Positions 42,801-51,066 of a stretch of DNA of 64,000 nt are shown here, piece after piece (position 1 is the first letter of the stretch; every line of letters begins with the position of its first letter). Source of the DNA: Marinibacterium sp050389775 (GTDB lineage Bacteria; Pseudomonadota; Alphaproteobacteria; Rhodobacterales; Rhodobacteraceae); NCBI RefSeq assembly GCF_050389775.1, contig NZ_CP177144.1, forward strand, positions 3,348,001 through 3,412,000, written 5' to 3'. The notes under the pieces are model-generated. The model ran no database searches and was not told the DNA's origin. It saw nothing but the letters and a program-made list of their open reading frames with translations. Made by a program: the position numbers and the translations under genes.

Positions 42801-44819
42801 GTGGATCTCACTGCGCTGCGCAATGCCAACCCCGAACATTGGGCCAAGGCGGCCGCCATCCGCACCCTGACGCTGGATGCCGTCGCCGCCGCGAATTCCG
42901 GCCATTCCGGCATGCCGATGGGCATGGCCGACGTGGCCACGGTGCTCTTTGAAAAGCATCTGAAGTTCGATGCGGCCAATCCGCAATGGCCCGACCGCGA
43001 CCGGTTCATCCTGTCGGCCGGCCATGGGTCGATGCTGATCTATTCGCTGCTCTATCTCACCGGCTCCGACGAGATCACGCTGGACCAGATCAAGAACTTC
43101 CGCCAGTGGGGCGCCAAGACCGCCGGCCACCCGGAAAACTTCCTGGCCGCCGGGATCGAGACGACGACCGGCCCACTGGGCCAGGGCATCGCCAATTCGG
43201 TGGGCTTTGCCATCGCCGAGGCCAGCCTGCGGGCGCGGTTCGGCAAGTCGCTGGTCGATCACTACACCTATGTCATCGCCGGCGACGGCTGCCTGATGGA
43301 AGGCGTCAGCCAGGAAGCCATCGCCCTGGCCGGGCGCCAGGAACTGGGCCGGCTGGTCGTGTTCTGGGACAACAACAACATCACCATCGACGGCACCGTC
43401 GACCTGGCCGACCGCACCAACCAGGTTGCGCGGTTCAAGGCCAGCGGCTGGCATGTCCAGGAAATCGACGGCCATGACCCCGAGGCGATCGACGCCGCGA
43501 TCACGGCGGCCAAGTCGACCAAGAAACCGTCGATGATCGCCTGCAAGACCCATATCGCCATCGGCTCCTCGGCCCAGGACACGTCCAAGGGCCATGGCGC
43601 GCTGACCGATGCAACGCTGATTGCTGATGCCAAGAAGGCCTATGGCGCCCCCGCCGGTGCCTTCGAGGTTACCGACGAGGTCAAGACGGCCTGGGAAGAG
43701 ATCGGCAAGCGCGGCGCGGCGGACAAGGCCGCCTGGGACGACCGCCTGGCCGCCCAGGGCGAAGCCAAGCGCAACCGGTTCAACCGGGTCATCGCCGGCG
43801 AAGCGCCCAAGCGCCTGTCGGCCACGATCCGCGCGCTGAAGAAGCAGGTCAGCGAGAGCGCGCCCAAGGTGGCCACGCGCAAGAGCTCGGAAATGGTGCT
43901 GGAAGTGGTCAACCCGATGATGGTCGAGACCATCGGCGGTTCGGCCGACCTGACCGGGTCGAACAACACCAAGACCGGCGACTTGGGCATCTTCGACACC
44001 GACAACCGCAAGGGCCGCTACATCCATTACGGCATCCGTGAACACGGCATGGCCGCGGCGATGAACGGCATGGCGCTGCATGGCGGCATCCGGCCCTACG
44101 GCGGCACGTTCATGTGCTTCACCGACTACGCCCGTCCGGCCATGCGCCTGGCCGCGCTGATGAAGGTGCCGACGGTCTTTGTCATGACCCACGATTCGAT
44201 CGGCCTGGGCGAAGACGGCCCGACCCACCAGCCCGTCGAGCACCTGGCGATCAGCCGGGCCACGCCCAACACGCTGGTCTTCCGCCCGGCCGACACGGTG
44301 GAAACCGCCGAAGCTTGGGAACTGGCGCTGACCCAGCAGGACACGCCGTCGGTGCTGTCGCTGACCCGCCAGGGCCTGCCGACCGTGCGGACCGAGCACA
44401 AGACCAAGAACCTCACCGCCCAGGGCGCCTATATCCTGGCCGAAGCCGAGGGCAAGCGGCAGGTCATCCTGATGGCCACCGGTTCGGAAGTGGCCATTGC
44501 CCTGGAAGCCCGCGAGGCGCTTCAGGCCGAAGGCATCGGCACGCGCGTCGTGTCCATGCCCTGCATGGAGCTTTTCGCCCAGCAGGACGAAGCCTATCGC
44601 AAGCGCGTGCTGCCCGCCGGGCCGGTGCGCGTGGGCATCGAGGCCGCCGTGCGCCAGGGCTGGGACCGCTGGCTGCTGGGCGAACGTGGCCGCGACGCCA
44701 AGGCCGGCTTCGTCGGCATGGACAGCTTTGGCGCCTCGGCCCCGGCCGACGTGCTCTACGAGAAATTCGGCATCACTGCCGAGGGTGTGGTTGGCAAGGT
44801 CAAGGCTCTGCTCGCCTGA
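42801..44819 (+). CDS. tkt: Transketolase
   Basis: Thiamine-diphosphate enzyme of the pentose phosphate and Calvin pathways. The 672 residues have the TPP-binding motif GDGCLMEGVSQEA (about 155-167), the N-terminal HSGMPMGMA, and the GEDGPTHQPVEH loop of the pyrimidine domain. The start is GTG at 42801 behind AAGGAG; the frame is open further upstream but not as protein. It is divergent from the zapA operon. An intrinsic terminator follows. Confidence 0.96.
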   Translation: MDLTALRNANPEHWAKAAAIRTLTLDAVAAANSGHSGMPMGMADVATVLFEKHLKFDAANPQWPDRDRFILSAGHGSMLIYSLLYLTGSDEITLDQIKNFRQWGAKTAGHPENFLAAGIETTTGPLGQGIANSVGFAIAEASLRARFGKSLVDHYTYVIAGDGCLMEGVSQEAIALAGRQELGRLVVFWDNNNITIDGTVDLADRTNQVARFKASGWHVQEIDGHDPEAIDAAITAAKSTKKPSMIACKTHIAIGSSAQDTSKGHGALTDATLIADAKKAYGAPAGAFEVTDEVKTAWEEIGKRGAADKAAWDDRLAAQGEAKRNRFNRVIAGEAPKRLSATIRALKKQVSESAPKVATRKSSEMVLEVVNPMMVETIGGSADLTGSNNTKTGDLGIFDTDNRKGRYIHYGIREHGMAAAMNGMALHGGIRPYGGTFMCFTDYARPAMRLAALMKVPTVFVMTHDSIGLGEDGPTHQPVEHLAISRATPNTLVFRPADTVETAEAWELALTQQDTPSVLSLTRQGLPTVRTEHKTKNLTAQGAYILAEAEGKRQVILMATGSEVAIALEAREALQAEGIGTRVVSMPCMELFAQQDEAYRKRVLPAGPVRVGIEAAVRQGWDRWLLGERGRDAKAGFVGMDSFGASAPADVLYEKFGITAEGVVGKVKALLA

Positions 44820-44843
44820 TCCTTTGCCCCGATCACATCCAGA

Positions 44844-44877
44844 AGGCCCGCCGGCACCCGCCGGTGGGCCTTTTTTG
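44844..44877 (+). terminator. Rho-independent terminator of tkt
   Basis: AAGGCCCGCCGGC and GCCGGTGGGCCTT pair over 13 bp with one wobble, then TTTTTT. Confidence 0.9.
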
Positions 44878-45217
44878 TGGCCCATGGGCGGCCCGGCCCC
44901 TGGCCCCCGGTCCGCCTTTCCCGGCCGCATCTGACCCCGCCTGCCCGTCCCCCATCGTTCCGGCCATGTCGGCTTGCCTTGCCCGGGCCGGATCGGGCGT
45001 GTCTCATCCGTTACTCACCGGGCGCTTGCCGCTTTCCCCGGTCTGCTTGACGGTCGGCCGCGCCACACCCTGACCGCCCCGATCCGCCATGATCACCATC
45101 TGCCGCTTGCGCCCCGTCCGTCTGTCCATCTCAGCCCCCTGAACACGACCAAAACCACGGCAGTCAGCGGCAGATCGCCGCCCGCTCACGGTTTGCTGAA
45201 GATGAGCGTTTTTATCG
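44878..45217. other. Gene-free stretch between tkt and the bfd promoter
   Basis: About 340 bases of GC-rich sequence with no credible gene, terminator or repeat after the tkt terminator. Confidence 0.5.
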
Positions 45218-45252
45218 GAATTGACTTCCCGAGTAATTCTGTCATCTATAAG
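45218..45252 (+). promoter_or_regulatory. bfd-bfr promoter with an overlapping dyad
   Basis: TTGACT (45221-45226) and TCTATA (45245-45250) are 18 bases apart. A dyad with arms GAATTGACT and AGTAATTC (45218-45239, one bulged base) covers the -35. It is AT-rich in a GC-rich region, as expected of an iron-responsive operator, but it does not clearly match an Irr or RirA consensus known to me. Confidence 0.5.
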
Positions 45253-45276
45253 GCACAAGCGACCGGGACCTAACGA

Positions 45277-45567
45277 ATGATCATCTGCAGTTGCCAGCGC
45301 ATCAGCGACACCGACATCAATTCGGCCATCGACTGGATGCGCAGCGCCGATCCGGCGACGATCATCACCCCCGGCAAGGTCTACCGCGCGCTCGGGAAAA
45401 AGCCCGATTGCGGCGGGTGCATGCATCTGTTTGTTGCCACCATGCGCCAAAGCGATAACCTAGAGGTACCCGCGGTCCTGCGCGGGTTGAAACCCAGGTA
45501 CCGCGAGAAGGACAAGGCGCATGAAGGGCGACACCAAGGTCATCGAATATCTCAACAGGGCTCTTAG
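45277..45567 (+). CDS. bfd: Bacterioferritin-associated ferredoxin
   Basis: [2Fe-2S] protein that reduces bacterioferritin to release iron. The ligand pattern is CxC near the N terminus (Cys4, Cys6) and CxxC at Cys45 and Cys48 (KPDCGGCM). It is 96 residues long; the last 15 codons overlap the bfr coding region by 47 bases, an unusually long overlap, and this tail probably has no function of its own. Confidence 0.9.
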   Translation: MIICSCQRISDTDINSAIDWMRSADPATIITPGKVYRALGKKPDCGGCMHLFVATMRQSDNLEVPAVLRGLKPRYREKDKAHEGRHQGHRISQQGS

Positions 45568-46009
45568 GGCCGAGCTGACGGCGGTCAACCAGTACTGGCT
45601 GCACTACCGGCTGCAGGCCGATTGGGGCTATGGCAAGCTGGCCAAGAAATCGCGGGCCGAATCCATCGAAGAGATGCATCACGCGGACAAGATCATCGAC
45701 CGCATCATCTTTCTCGAAGGCCACCCCAACCTGCAGACGCTGGACCCGCTGCGCATCGGCGAAAACGTGCGCGAGACGCTGACCTGCGATCTGGCCGGCG
45801 AAATGGATGCGGTGGCGCTGTATTCCGAGGCCCGCAAGTATTGCAACGAGGTCGGCGATTACGTGTCGATGGCCCTGTTCGAGGAACTGCTGGTCGACGA
45901 GGAAGGCCACGTGGACTTCCTGGAAACCCAGATCGAGCTGCACGACCGGATCGGCGAACAGAATTACGGCCAGCTCAACGCCCAGTCGGTCGACGAGGTC
46001 GAAGGCTGA
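45521..46009 (+). CDS. bfr: Bacterioferritin
   Basis: Iron-storage protein forming 24-subunit shells. The 162 residues keep the haem ligand Met52 in EEMHHAD and the di-iron ligands in NQYWLHYR, EMHHADKIIDR and EEGHVDFLE. It starts inside the 3' end of bfd, behind GAAGG, so the iron loader and its reductase are coexpressed. Confidence 0.96.
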   Translation: MKGDTKVIEYLNRALRAELTAVNQYWLHYRLQADWGYGKLAKKSRAESIEEMHHADKIIDRIIFLEGHPNLQTLDPLRIGENVRETLTCDLAGEMDAVALYSEARKYCNEVGDYVSMALFEELLVDEEGHVDFLETQIELHDRIGEQNYGQLNAQSVDEVEG

Positions 46010-46634
46010 CCCATCGGGCGGGCGCCCTGCGGCCCCGCCCCTGTCACCCCGGAACGCCCTGGCCCGCGGATGCGCCGGGCCGGGCAGGTTTGTTGCGTGA
46101 TCATCGGACTGGATGGCACACACCGGAACGTGCCCAGTGGACCGGGCCGCGATCACGGGTCCGCACGACGCTCGCCAGGCTGAATCGCGCAGATCGACGC
46201 GCGCCAACCCGGGCCGTAATGCGCCCCACGGTCCTGCCCTTGGAACCATGGTCCCGCCTTGGCCAATCGTTCTGACCGGCTTCGATGTTCGCCTGACGGG
46301 AGCGCACACGCCAAACCGGGCCAACCCGGGCCGTGATGCGCCCCACGGTCCTGCCCTTGCCACCATGGTCTCGCCTTGGCCAATCGTTCTGACCGGCTTC
46401 GATGTTCGCCGGACGGGAGCGCACACACCAAACCGGGCCAAACCGGGCCGTGATGTGCCCCGCGGTCCTGCCCAGGCCACCACGCGTCCACCTTGGCCAA
46501 TCGTTCTGCCCGGCTTTCGTTTTCCCCGGACTGGAAAACACCCCCCGGACGGGACCGCACGCACCGAACCGGAACACCCCAAACCTGACCGGGACACGCC
46601 CGCGCGCCCCGGATCAAACGCCCGACGCCCTGGC
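46010..46634. repeat. 117-bp tandem repeat array between bfr and the DUF808 gene
   Basis: Units start with GGGCCGT(A/G)ATG at 46211, 46328 and 46445, exactly 117 bases apart. The first two differ at about seven positions by eye; the third is more diverged after its middle. A truncated unit precedes them (from about 46144) and remnants continue to about 46600. All three keep CCTTGGCCAATCGTTCTG. The units are contiguous, without unique spacers. Both strands have open frames across the array with a 39-codon period, but neither looks like a real protein. Confidence 0.85.
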
Positions 46635-47612
46635 TCAGTGGGCGGCGCCGTCCTTGTCGCCGCCACCAAACAGCCGGATCACCGGCTGGATGACATGTTC
46701 GGCCAGGGGCATCAGCGCCGCGCCCAGGGCCACGCCGAAGATGCCGTCGATCAGCGCCGTGACCAGCCATTCGACCGTGGCCGTCAGGTTCTCGGGGACC
46801 AGGTGGCCGACAAAGGCCGCCACGCCGTGGATGGCATGGCCGATGGCGCTCAGGCCCAGCTGTTCCAGCGAATGGATGACGATCGACCCGCCGACCCAGA
46901 GCATGGCCGCCGTGCCGACGATGGTCAGGATCTTCATGAAATGGGGCATGACATGCACGATGCCCCGGCCGATCCCCCGCACCGCGCCCGAGGGGCTGGA
47001 CGCCAGGTAGAGCCCGAAGTCATCGGCCTTCACGATCAGCGCCACCGCGCCATAGACCACGATGGTGATGCCGATGCCCACGATGGCCAGAACCAGCCCG
47101 ACCCAGGCCCAATGGCCGTCGGGAATCGCCGACAGCGCGATGGTCATGATCTCGGCCGACAGGATGAAATCGGTCTTGATCGCCCCGCTGGCCTTTTCCT
47201 CTTCCAGGTGGGCCGGATCGGTATCCACCGGGTTGACCTCGGGCGCATGGCCCTCGTGGGGCAGGAAGGAATGCAGGACCTTCTCGGCCCCTTCGTAACA
47301 CAAGTAGCCTCCGCCCAGCATCAGCAGCGGGGCAATGGCCCAGGGCGCGAATTGCGACAGCAGCAGGGCGATGGGCAACAGGATGACCAGCTTGTTGCGG
47401 AACGATCCCTTGGCAATGCGCCAGATGATCGGGATCTCGCGGCTGGCATCGAACCCGTGCACGTATTTGGGCGTCACCGCCGCGTCGTCGATAACCGCCC
47501 CGGCTGCCTTGGCCCCGGCCTTGGCCGCCTGGGCCGCCACGTCGTCGACCGACGCCGCCGCCACCTTGGCGATCCCCGCCACGTCGTCCAACAATGCGAG
47601 AAGTCCGCTCAT
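46635..47612 (-). CDS. DUF808 family membrane protein (YedI-like)
   Basis: Inner-membrane protein of 325 residues resembling the DUF808 family. The N-terminal LLALLDDVAGIAKVAAASVDDVAAQ is characteristic. Membrane helices are visible at about 73-105, 168-205, 230-255 and 275-310. Molecular function is unknown in the family. The 212-base upstream gap is shared with the gap-like gene and contains two palindromic operator-like sites. Confidence 0.85.
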   Translation of the reverse strand: MSGLLALLDDVAGIAKVAAASVDDVAAQAAKAGAKAAGAVIDDAAVTPKYVHGFDASREIPIIWRIAKGSFRNKLVILLPIALLLSQFAPWAIAPLLMLGGGYLCYEGAEKVLHSFLPHEGHAPEVNPVDTDPAHLEEEKASGAIKTDFILSAEIMTIALSAIPDGHWAWVGLVLAIVGIGITIVVYGAVALIVKADDFGLYLASSPSGAVRGIGRGIVHVMPHFMKILTIVGTAAMLWVGGSIVIHSLEQLGLSAIGHAIHGVAAFVGHLVPENLTATVEWLVTALIDGIFGVALGAALMPLAEHVIQPVIRLFGGGDKDGAAH

Positions 47613-47703
47613 GCCCTGGTTCCTTGCCTTTGCCCAGCCTGTCCATCCGCCGGCCCGGGGCCGGTGTCGCCGGGAACCCTAGAGCATATCCGCCCCAAGG
47701 CAA

Positions 47704-47738
47704 GCGTTAGCGCAACCGGCATTGGTTTGCGCTAACAT
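47704..47738. promoter_or_regulatory. Two LacI-type operator-like palindromes upstream of the first gap gene
   Basis: GTTAGCGCAAC (47706-47716) and GTTTGCGCTAAC (47725-47736, the complement of GTTAGCGCAAAC) lie 8 bases apart in opposite orientation. The same word recurs upstream of the second gap gene. They resemble, from memory, the operator of CceR, the LacI-family regulator of central carbon genes in Rhodobacter sphaeroides. Confidence 0.6.
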
Positions 47739-47824
47739 ACTAAAAACACGCTGTTTTTGGCTTTTCGCGCTGCTGTGCAGCGTCTATATCACGGCCAAGG
47801 AAACCCTTTTTCGGAGCGCGTTTC

Positions 47825-48847
47825 ATGACCATCCATGTTGGCATCAACGGCTTTGGCCGCATCGGCCGTTGCACCCTTTCGCACATCGCCCAGTCGGGGC
47901 GCGACGACATCCGCGTCGTCAAGGTCAATGCCACCGGCCCGCTGGACACGGCCGCCCACCTGATGCGCTATGACAGCGTGCACGGCCGCTTCCCCGGCCA
48001 GATCACCGTCGGCGACGGCACGATGGACCTGGGCCAGGGCCCGATCCAGATGTATTCGACCTATGACCCGGCCGAGATCGACTGGTCGGGCTGCGACGTG
48101 GTGCTGGAATGCACCGGCAAGTTCAACGACGGCGAGACCGCTGCCGTGCACCTGGACCAGGGCGCCGGCGCGGTGCTGATCTCGGCCCCGGCCAAGAACG
48201 TCCAGAAAACCGTGGTCTATGGCGTCAACGACCACGAGCTCAGCGCCGACACGACCATGGTGTCGAACGGCTCGTGCACGACCAATTGCCTGGCCCCGCT
48301 GGCCAAGGTGCTGGACGAGGCCTTTGGCATCGAACACGGCATCATGACCACCGTGCATTCCTATACCGGCGACCAGTCGACGATCGACCGCCGGCACAAG
48401 GACCTCTATCGCGCCCGCGCGGCGGCCATGGCCATGATCCCCACCACCACCGGTGCGGCCAAGGCCCTGGGCGAGGTGCTGCCCAAGCTGAAGGGCAAGC
48501 TGGACGGGTCGTCGATTCGCGTGCCGACGCCGAATGTCTCGGCCGTCGACCTGACCTTCCGCGCCGGGCGCAACGTGACGGCCGAAGAGGTCAACGCCGC
48601 CGTGGCCGCTGCGGTCAAGGGCAAGATGGCCCGCGTGCTGGCCTATGACAGCGAACAGAAGGTGTCGGTCGATTTCAACCACACCGAGGAAAGCTCGATC
48701 TTTGCGCCCGACCAGACCCGGGTCGTCGATGGCCGCATGGTGCGCGTGCTGGCCTGGTATGACAACGAATGGGGTTTTTCGGCGCGCATGGCCGACGTGG
48801 CCGTGGCCATGGGCCGGCTGCAGAAATCGGCGCTGGCGGCGGCCTGA
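47825..48847 (+). CDS. Glyceraldehyde-3-phosphate dehydrogenase paralogue, probably NADP-preferring
   Basis: Type I GAPDH fold of 340 residues with catalytic Cys151 in SCTTNC, His in HSYTGDQ, and the full C-terminal WYDNEWGFSARMAD. At the cofactor-specificity position the usual Asp is replaced by Ala36 and the next residue is Thr37 (VNATG), whereas the downstream paralogue has Asp36-Leu37 (INDLG). Loss of this Asp removes the main block against NADP. It could serve gluconeogenesis or the Calvin cycle. Operator-like palindromes lie about 90 bases upstream and a terminator lies after it. Confidence 0.9.
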   Translation: MTIHVGINGFGRIGRCTLSHIAQSGRDDIRVVKVNATGPLDTAAHLMRYDSVHGRFPGQITVGDGTMDLGQGPIQMYSTYDPAEIDWSGCDVVLECTGKFNDGETAAVHLDQGAGAVLISAPAKNVQKTVVYGVNDHELSADTTMVSNGSCTTNCLAPLAKVLDEAFGIEHGIMTTVHSYTGDQSTIDRRHKDLYRARAAAMAMIPTTTGAAKALGEVLPKLKGKLDGSSIRVPTPNVSAVDLTFRAGRNVTAEEVNAAVAAAVKGKMARVLAYDSEQKVSVDFNHTEESSIFAPDQTRVVDGRMVRVLAWYDNEWGFSARMADVAVAMGRLQKSALAAA

Positions 48848-48947
48848 GCCGGCCCCGCGCCACCCGGCCCTGGCCCGGGCGGCGGCGTCGGAAACGGCCC
48901 CGCCCGGACACGCGGCAACGACGAACAGGCTGCGAACTTGCGGCACG

Positions 48948-48985
48948 AGGCCCGGTCAGGCATATCTGGCCGGGCCTTTCCTTTT
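48948..48985 (+). terminator. Intrinsic terminator after the first gap gene
   Basis: AGGCCCGG (48948-48955) and CCGGGCCT (48970-48977) form the stem, extended inside by TCAG/CTG-type pairing, then TTCCTTTT. It ends about 13-20 bases before the start of the small membrane protein gene. Confidence 0.75.
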
Positions 48986-48997
48986 GCGGATGTCCCG

Positions 48998-49141
48998 ATG
49001 ACCAACAGCCTGGCGCTTTTTCTCGCGGTCGTGATCAGCGTCGCCATTGTGCTGGACCTGGCCGTTTTCGGGACCGATCACACCATCTTCCTTGGAAAAA
49101 AGCTTTACGATCTGATCGAATGGATGGCCTTCTGGCGCTGA
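48998..49141 (+). CDS. Small single-pass membrane protein between the two gap genes
   Basis: Protein of 47 residues. Residues 4-24 (SLALFLAVVISVAIVLDLAVF) form one membrane helix; here the segment is named only in part. The C terminus FLGKKLYDLIEWMAFWR is amphipathic and Trp-rich. The frame is open from 48938, but the ATG at 48998 is the natural start for a helix-first protein. Its ribosome site (GCGGA) is weak, and an intrinsic terminator lies directly upstream. I believe similar small proteins accompany gap genes in relatives, from memory. Function unknown. Confidence 0.68.
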   Translation: MTNSLALFLAVVISVAIVLDLAVFGTDHTIFLGKKLYDLIEWMAFWR

Positions 49142-49169
49142 GCCCATTGGCGATCGCCCGCGCGGGCGG

Positions 49170-49220
49170 TTGACAAGGCGGGGCGCGCCGTGTTGTTACC
49201 TGCGTTGTTAGCGCAAACAA
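49170..49220 (+). promoter_or_regulatory. Promoter and operator-like palindrome of the second gap gene
   Basis: TTGACA (49170-49175) with TTGTTA or TGTTAC at 49193-49199 is a likely promoter. Immediately downstream, TTGTTAGCGCAAACAA (49205-49220) is an almost perfect 16-base palindrome, sharing GTTAGCGCAAAC with the sites before the first gap gene. Placement just after the -10 fits repression. Confidence 0.65.
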
Positions 49221-49292
49221 GACACGCCTTCATCACCGGCGCCGCATCGGCGCCATTGCGGGTCCGGCGGCCCGCCAGCCGGGAGAGGACAG

Positions 49293-50291
49293 ATGACAGT
49301 CAAAGTTGCCATCAACGGATTTGGACGGATCGGGCGCAACGTGCTGCGCGGGATCGTGGAAAGCGGGCGCAGCGACATCGAGGTGATCGCGATCAACGAT
49401 CTCGGCCCGGTCGAGACCAATGCGCATCTGCTGCAGTTCGACAGCGTGCACGGCCGGTTCCCGGCCGAGGTCAAGGTGGCGGGCGATGCGATCGACGTGG
49501 GCTATGGGCCGATCAAGGTCACGGCCGAACGCGATCCGGCCGCCCTGCCCTGGGGCGACGTGGATATCGCCCTGGAATGCACCGGGATCTTCACCGCCCG
49601 CGACAAGGCCGCGGCGCATCTGCAGAACGGGTCCAGCAAGGTGCTGGTCTCGGCGCCGGCGTCGGGCGCGGATCTGACGGTGGTCTACGGGGTCAACCAT
49701 GACCAGCTGACCGGCGATCACGTCGTGGTGTCGAATGCTTCCTGCACGACCAATTGCCTGTCACCGGTTGCCAAGGTGCTCAACGATGCGATCGGCATCG
49801 AAAAGGGCTTCATGACCACGATCCACAGCTATACGGGCGATCAGCCGACGCTGGACACGATGCACAAGGATCTCTATCGCGCCCGGGCGGCGGCGATGTC
49901 GATGATCCCGACCTCGACAGGGGCGGCCAAGGCCGTGGGGCTGGTGCTGCCCGAGCTGAACGGCAAGCTGGACGGGGTGGCCATCCGGGTGCCGACGCCG
50001 AACGTGTCGGTGGTCGACCTGACGTTCAACGCCGCGCGCGAGACCAGCGTCGAAGAGATCAACGCCGCGATCAAGGCGGCAGCGGACGGGCCGCTGAAAG
50101 GCATCCTCGGCTATACCGACAAGCCAAACGTGTCGATGGATTTCAACCACGACCCGCATTCGTCGATCTTCCACCTGGACCAGACCAAGGTCATGGACGG
50201 CACGATGGTGCGCATCCTGACCTGGTATGACAACGAATGGGGCTTTTCCAACCGCATGGCCGATACGGCCGTGGCGATGGCCAAGGTCTGA
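49293..50291 (+). CDS. gap: Type I glyceraldehyde-3-phosphate dehydrogenase (NAD type)
   Basis: Glycolytic enzyme of 332 residues with Asp36-Leu37 (INDLG) as in NAD-specific GAPDHs, SCTTNC with the catalytic cysteine, and the C-terminal SWYDNE-type TWYDNEWGFSNRMAD. It shares most of its sequence with the paralogue 450 bases upstream, indicating tandem duplication. GGGAGAGG precedes the ATG. A terminator follows at 50326-50352. Confidence 0.95.
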   Translation: MTVKVAINGFGRIGRNVLRGIVESGRSDIEVIAINDLGPVETNAHLLQFDSVHGRFPAEVKVAGDAIDVGYGPIKVTAERDPAALPWGDVDIALECTGIFTARDKAAAHLQNGSSKVLVSAPASGADLTVVYGVNHDQLTGDHVVVSNASCTTNCLSPVAKVLNDAIGIEKGFMTTIHSYTGDQPTLDTMHKDLYRARAAAMSMIPTSTGAAKAVGLVLPELNGKLDGVAIRVPTPNVSVVDLTFNAARETSVEEINAAIKAAADGPLKGILGYTDKPNVSMDFNHDPHSSIFHLDQTKVMDGTMVRILTWYDNEWGFSNRMADTAVAMAKV

Positions 50292-50325
50292 ATGCGCCGG
50301 CCGCGGGGCCGGTAGAGCACAGGAC

Positions 50326-50352
50326 AAGGGCGGGATCTTTCCCGCCCTTTTT
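50326..50352 (+). terminator. Rho-independent terminator of gap
   Basis: AAGGGCGGG and CCCGCCCTT form a 9-bp stem with a 6-nt loop, followed by a T run. Confidence 0.88.
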
Positions 50353-50507
50353 CATTGGGGTGATCGGGTGAAATTGGTCGCGGGCGTCACCACCGCCCGG
50401 CGGATGGCCACGGACCCGTGCCCCGCCCGGCGCTTCGGTCCAGGGCATCGCGCCCGATACACACCGCCCCGCCCGGCTCATCGGCCTCTTGCAAGGCCGC
50501 CTCGCGA

Positions 50508-51002
50508 CTAACCGTGCAGACGGCGGACCAGCGCGTCATGTACCGCCGGCGGTACGAACTTGGACACGTCACCGTTCAGCCGGCAGATTTCCTTGACCAG
50601 CTTGGACGCGATCGCCTGATGCCGGGCCTCGGCCATCAGGAACACCGTCTCGACGGAATCGTCGAGCGCCCGGTTCATGCCAACCATCTGGAATTCATAC
50701 TCGAAATCCGCCACCGCCCGCAGCCCGCGCACGATGATCGACGCGCCGACATCATGGGCGCAATCGATCAGCAGGTTCTCGAAGGGATGGGCCACGATCT
50801 GGGTGCCGGTCTGTTCGGACAGGCTGGCCAGCTCGGGTTCCAGCAGCGACACACGCTCTTCCAGCGAGAAGAGCGGCCCCTTGTCCCGGTTGATCGCCAC
50901 GCCGATCACCAGCTTGTCCACCAGCGCCGAGGCGCGGCGGATGATGTCGATATGACCCAGCGTGACCGGGTCGAATGTTCCCGGATACAACCCGACGCGC
51001 AT
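50508..51002 (-). CDS. coaD: Pantetheine-phosphate adenylyltransferase
   Basis: Penultimate step of coenzyme A synthesis. The 164 residues have the nucleotidyltransferase TxxH-type motif in YPGTFDPVTLGHIDII (7-22) and the ISSS-equivalent region near the C terminus (SKLVKEICRLNGDV). A CBS-domain gene starts upstream on the same strand with 64 bases between. Confidence 0.96.
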   Translation of the reverse strand: MRVGLYPGTFDPVTLGHIDIIRRASALVDKLVIGVAINRDKGPLFSLEERVSLLEPELASLSEQTGTQIVAHPFENLLIDCAHDVGASIIVRGLRAVADFEYEFQMVGMNRALDDSVETVFLMAEARHQAIASKLVKEICRLNGDVSKFVPPAVHDALVRRLHG

Positions 51003-51066
51003 GACGGTCCTCCCACTTGCGTACCGGGTTGCACCGAAACAAAATTTCGTGGCCGATGCAAGCGGG

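Noticed and set aside
46101..47735. Open frames on both strands through the 117-bp array, including one with a 39-residue period
   Set aside because: No ribosome site, arginine/proline-heavy composition, and the longest runs into the antisense of the DUF808 gene. Kept as a repeat, not a gene.
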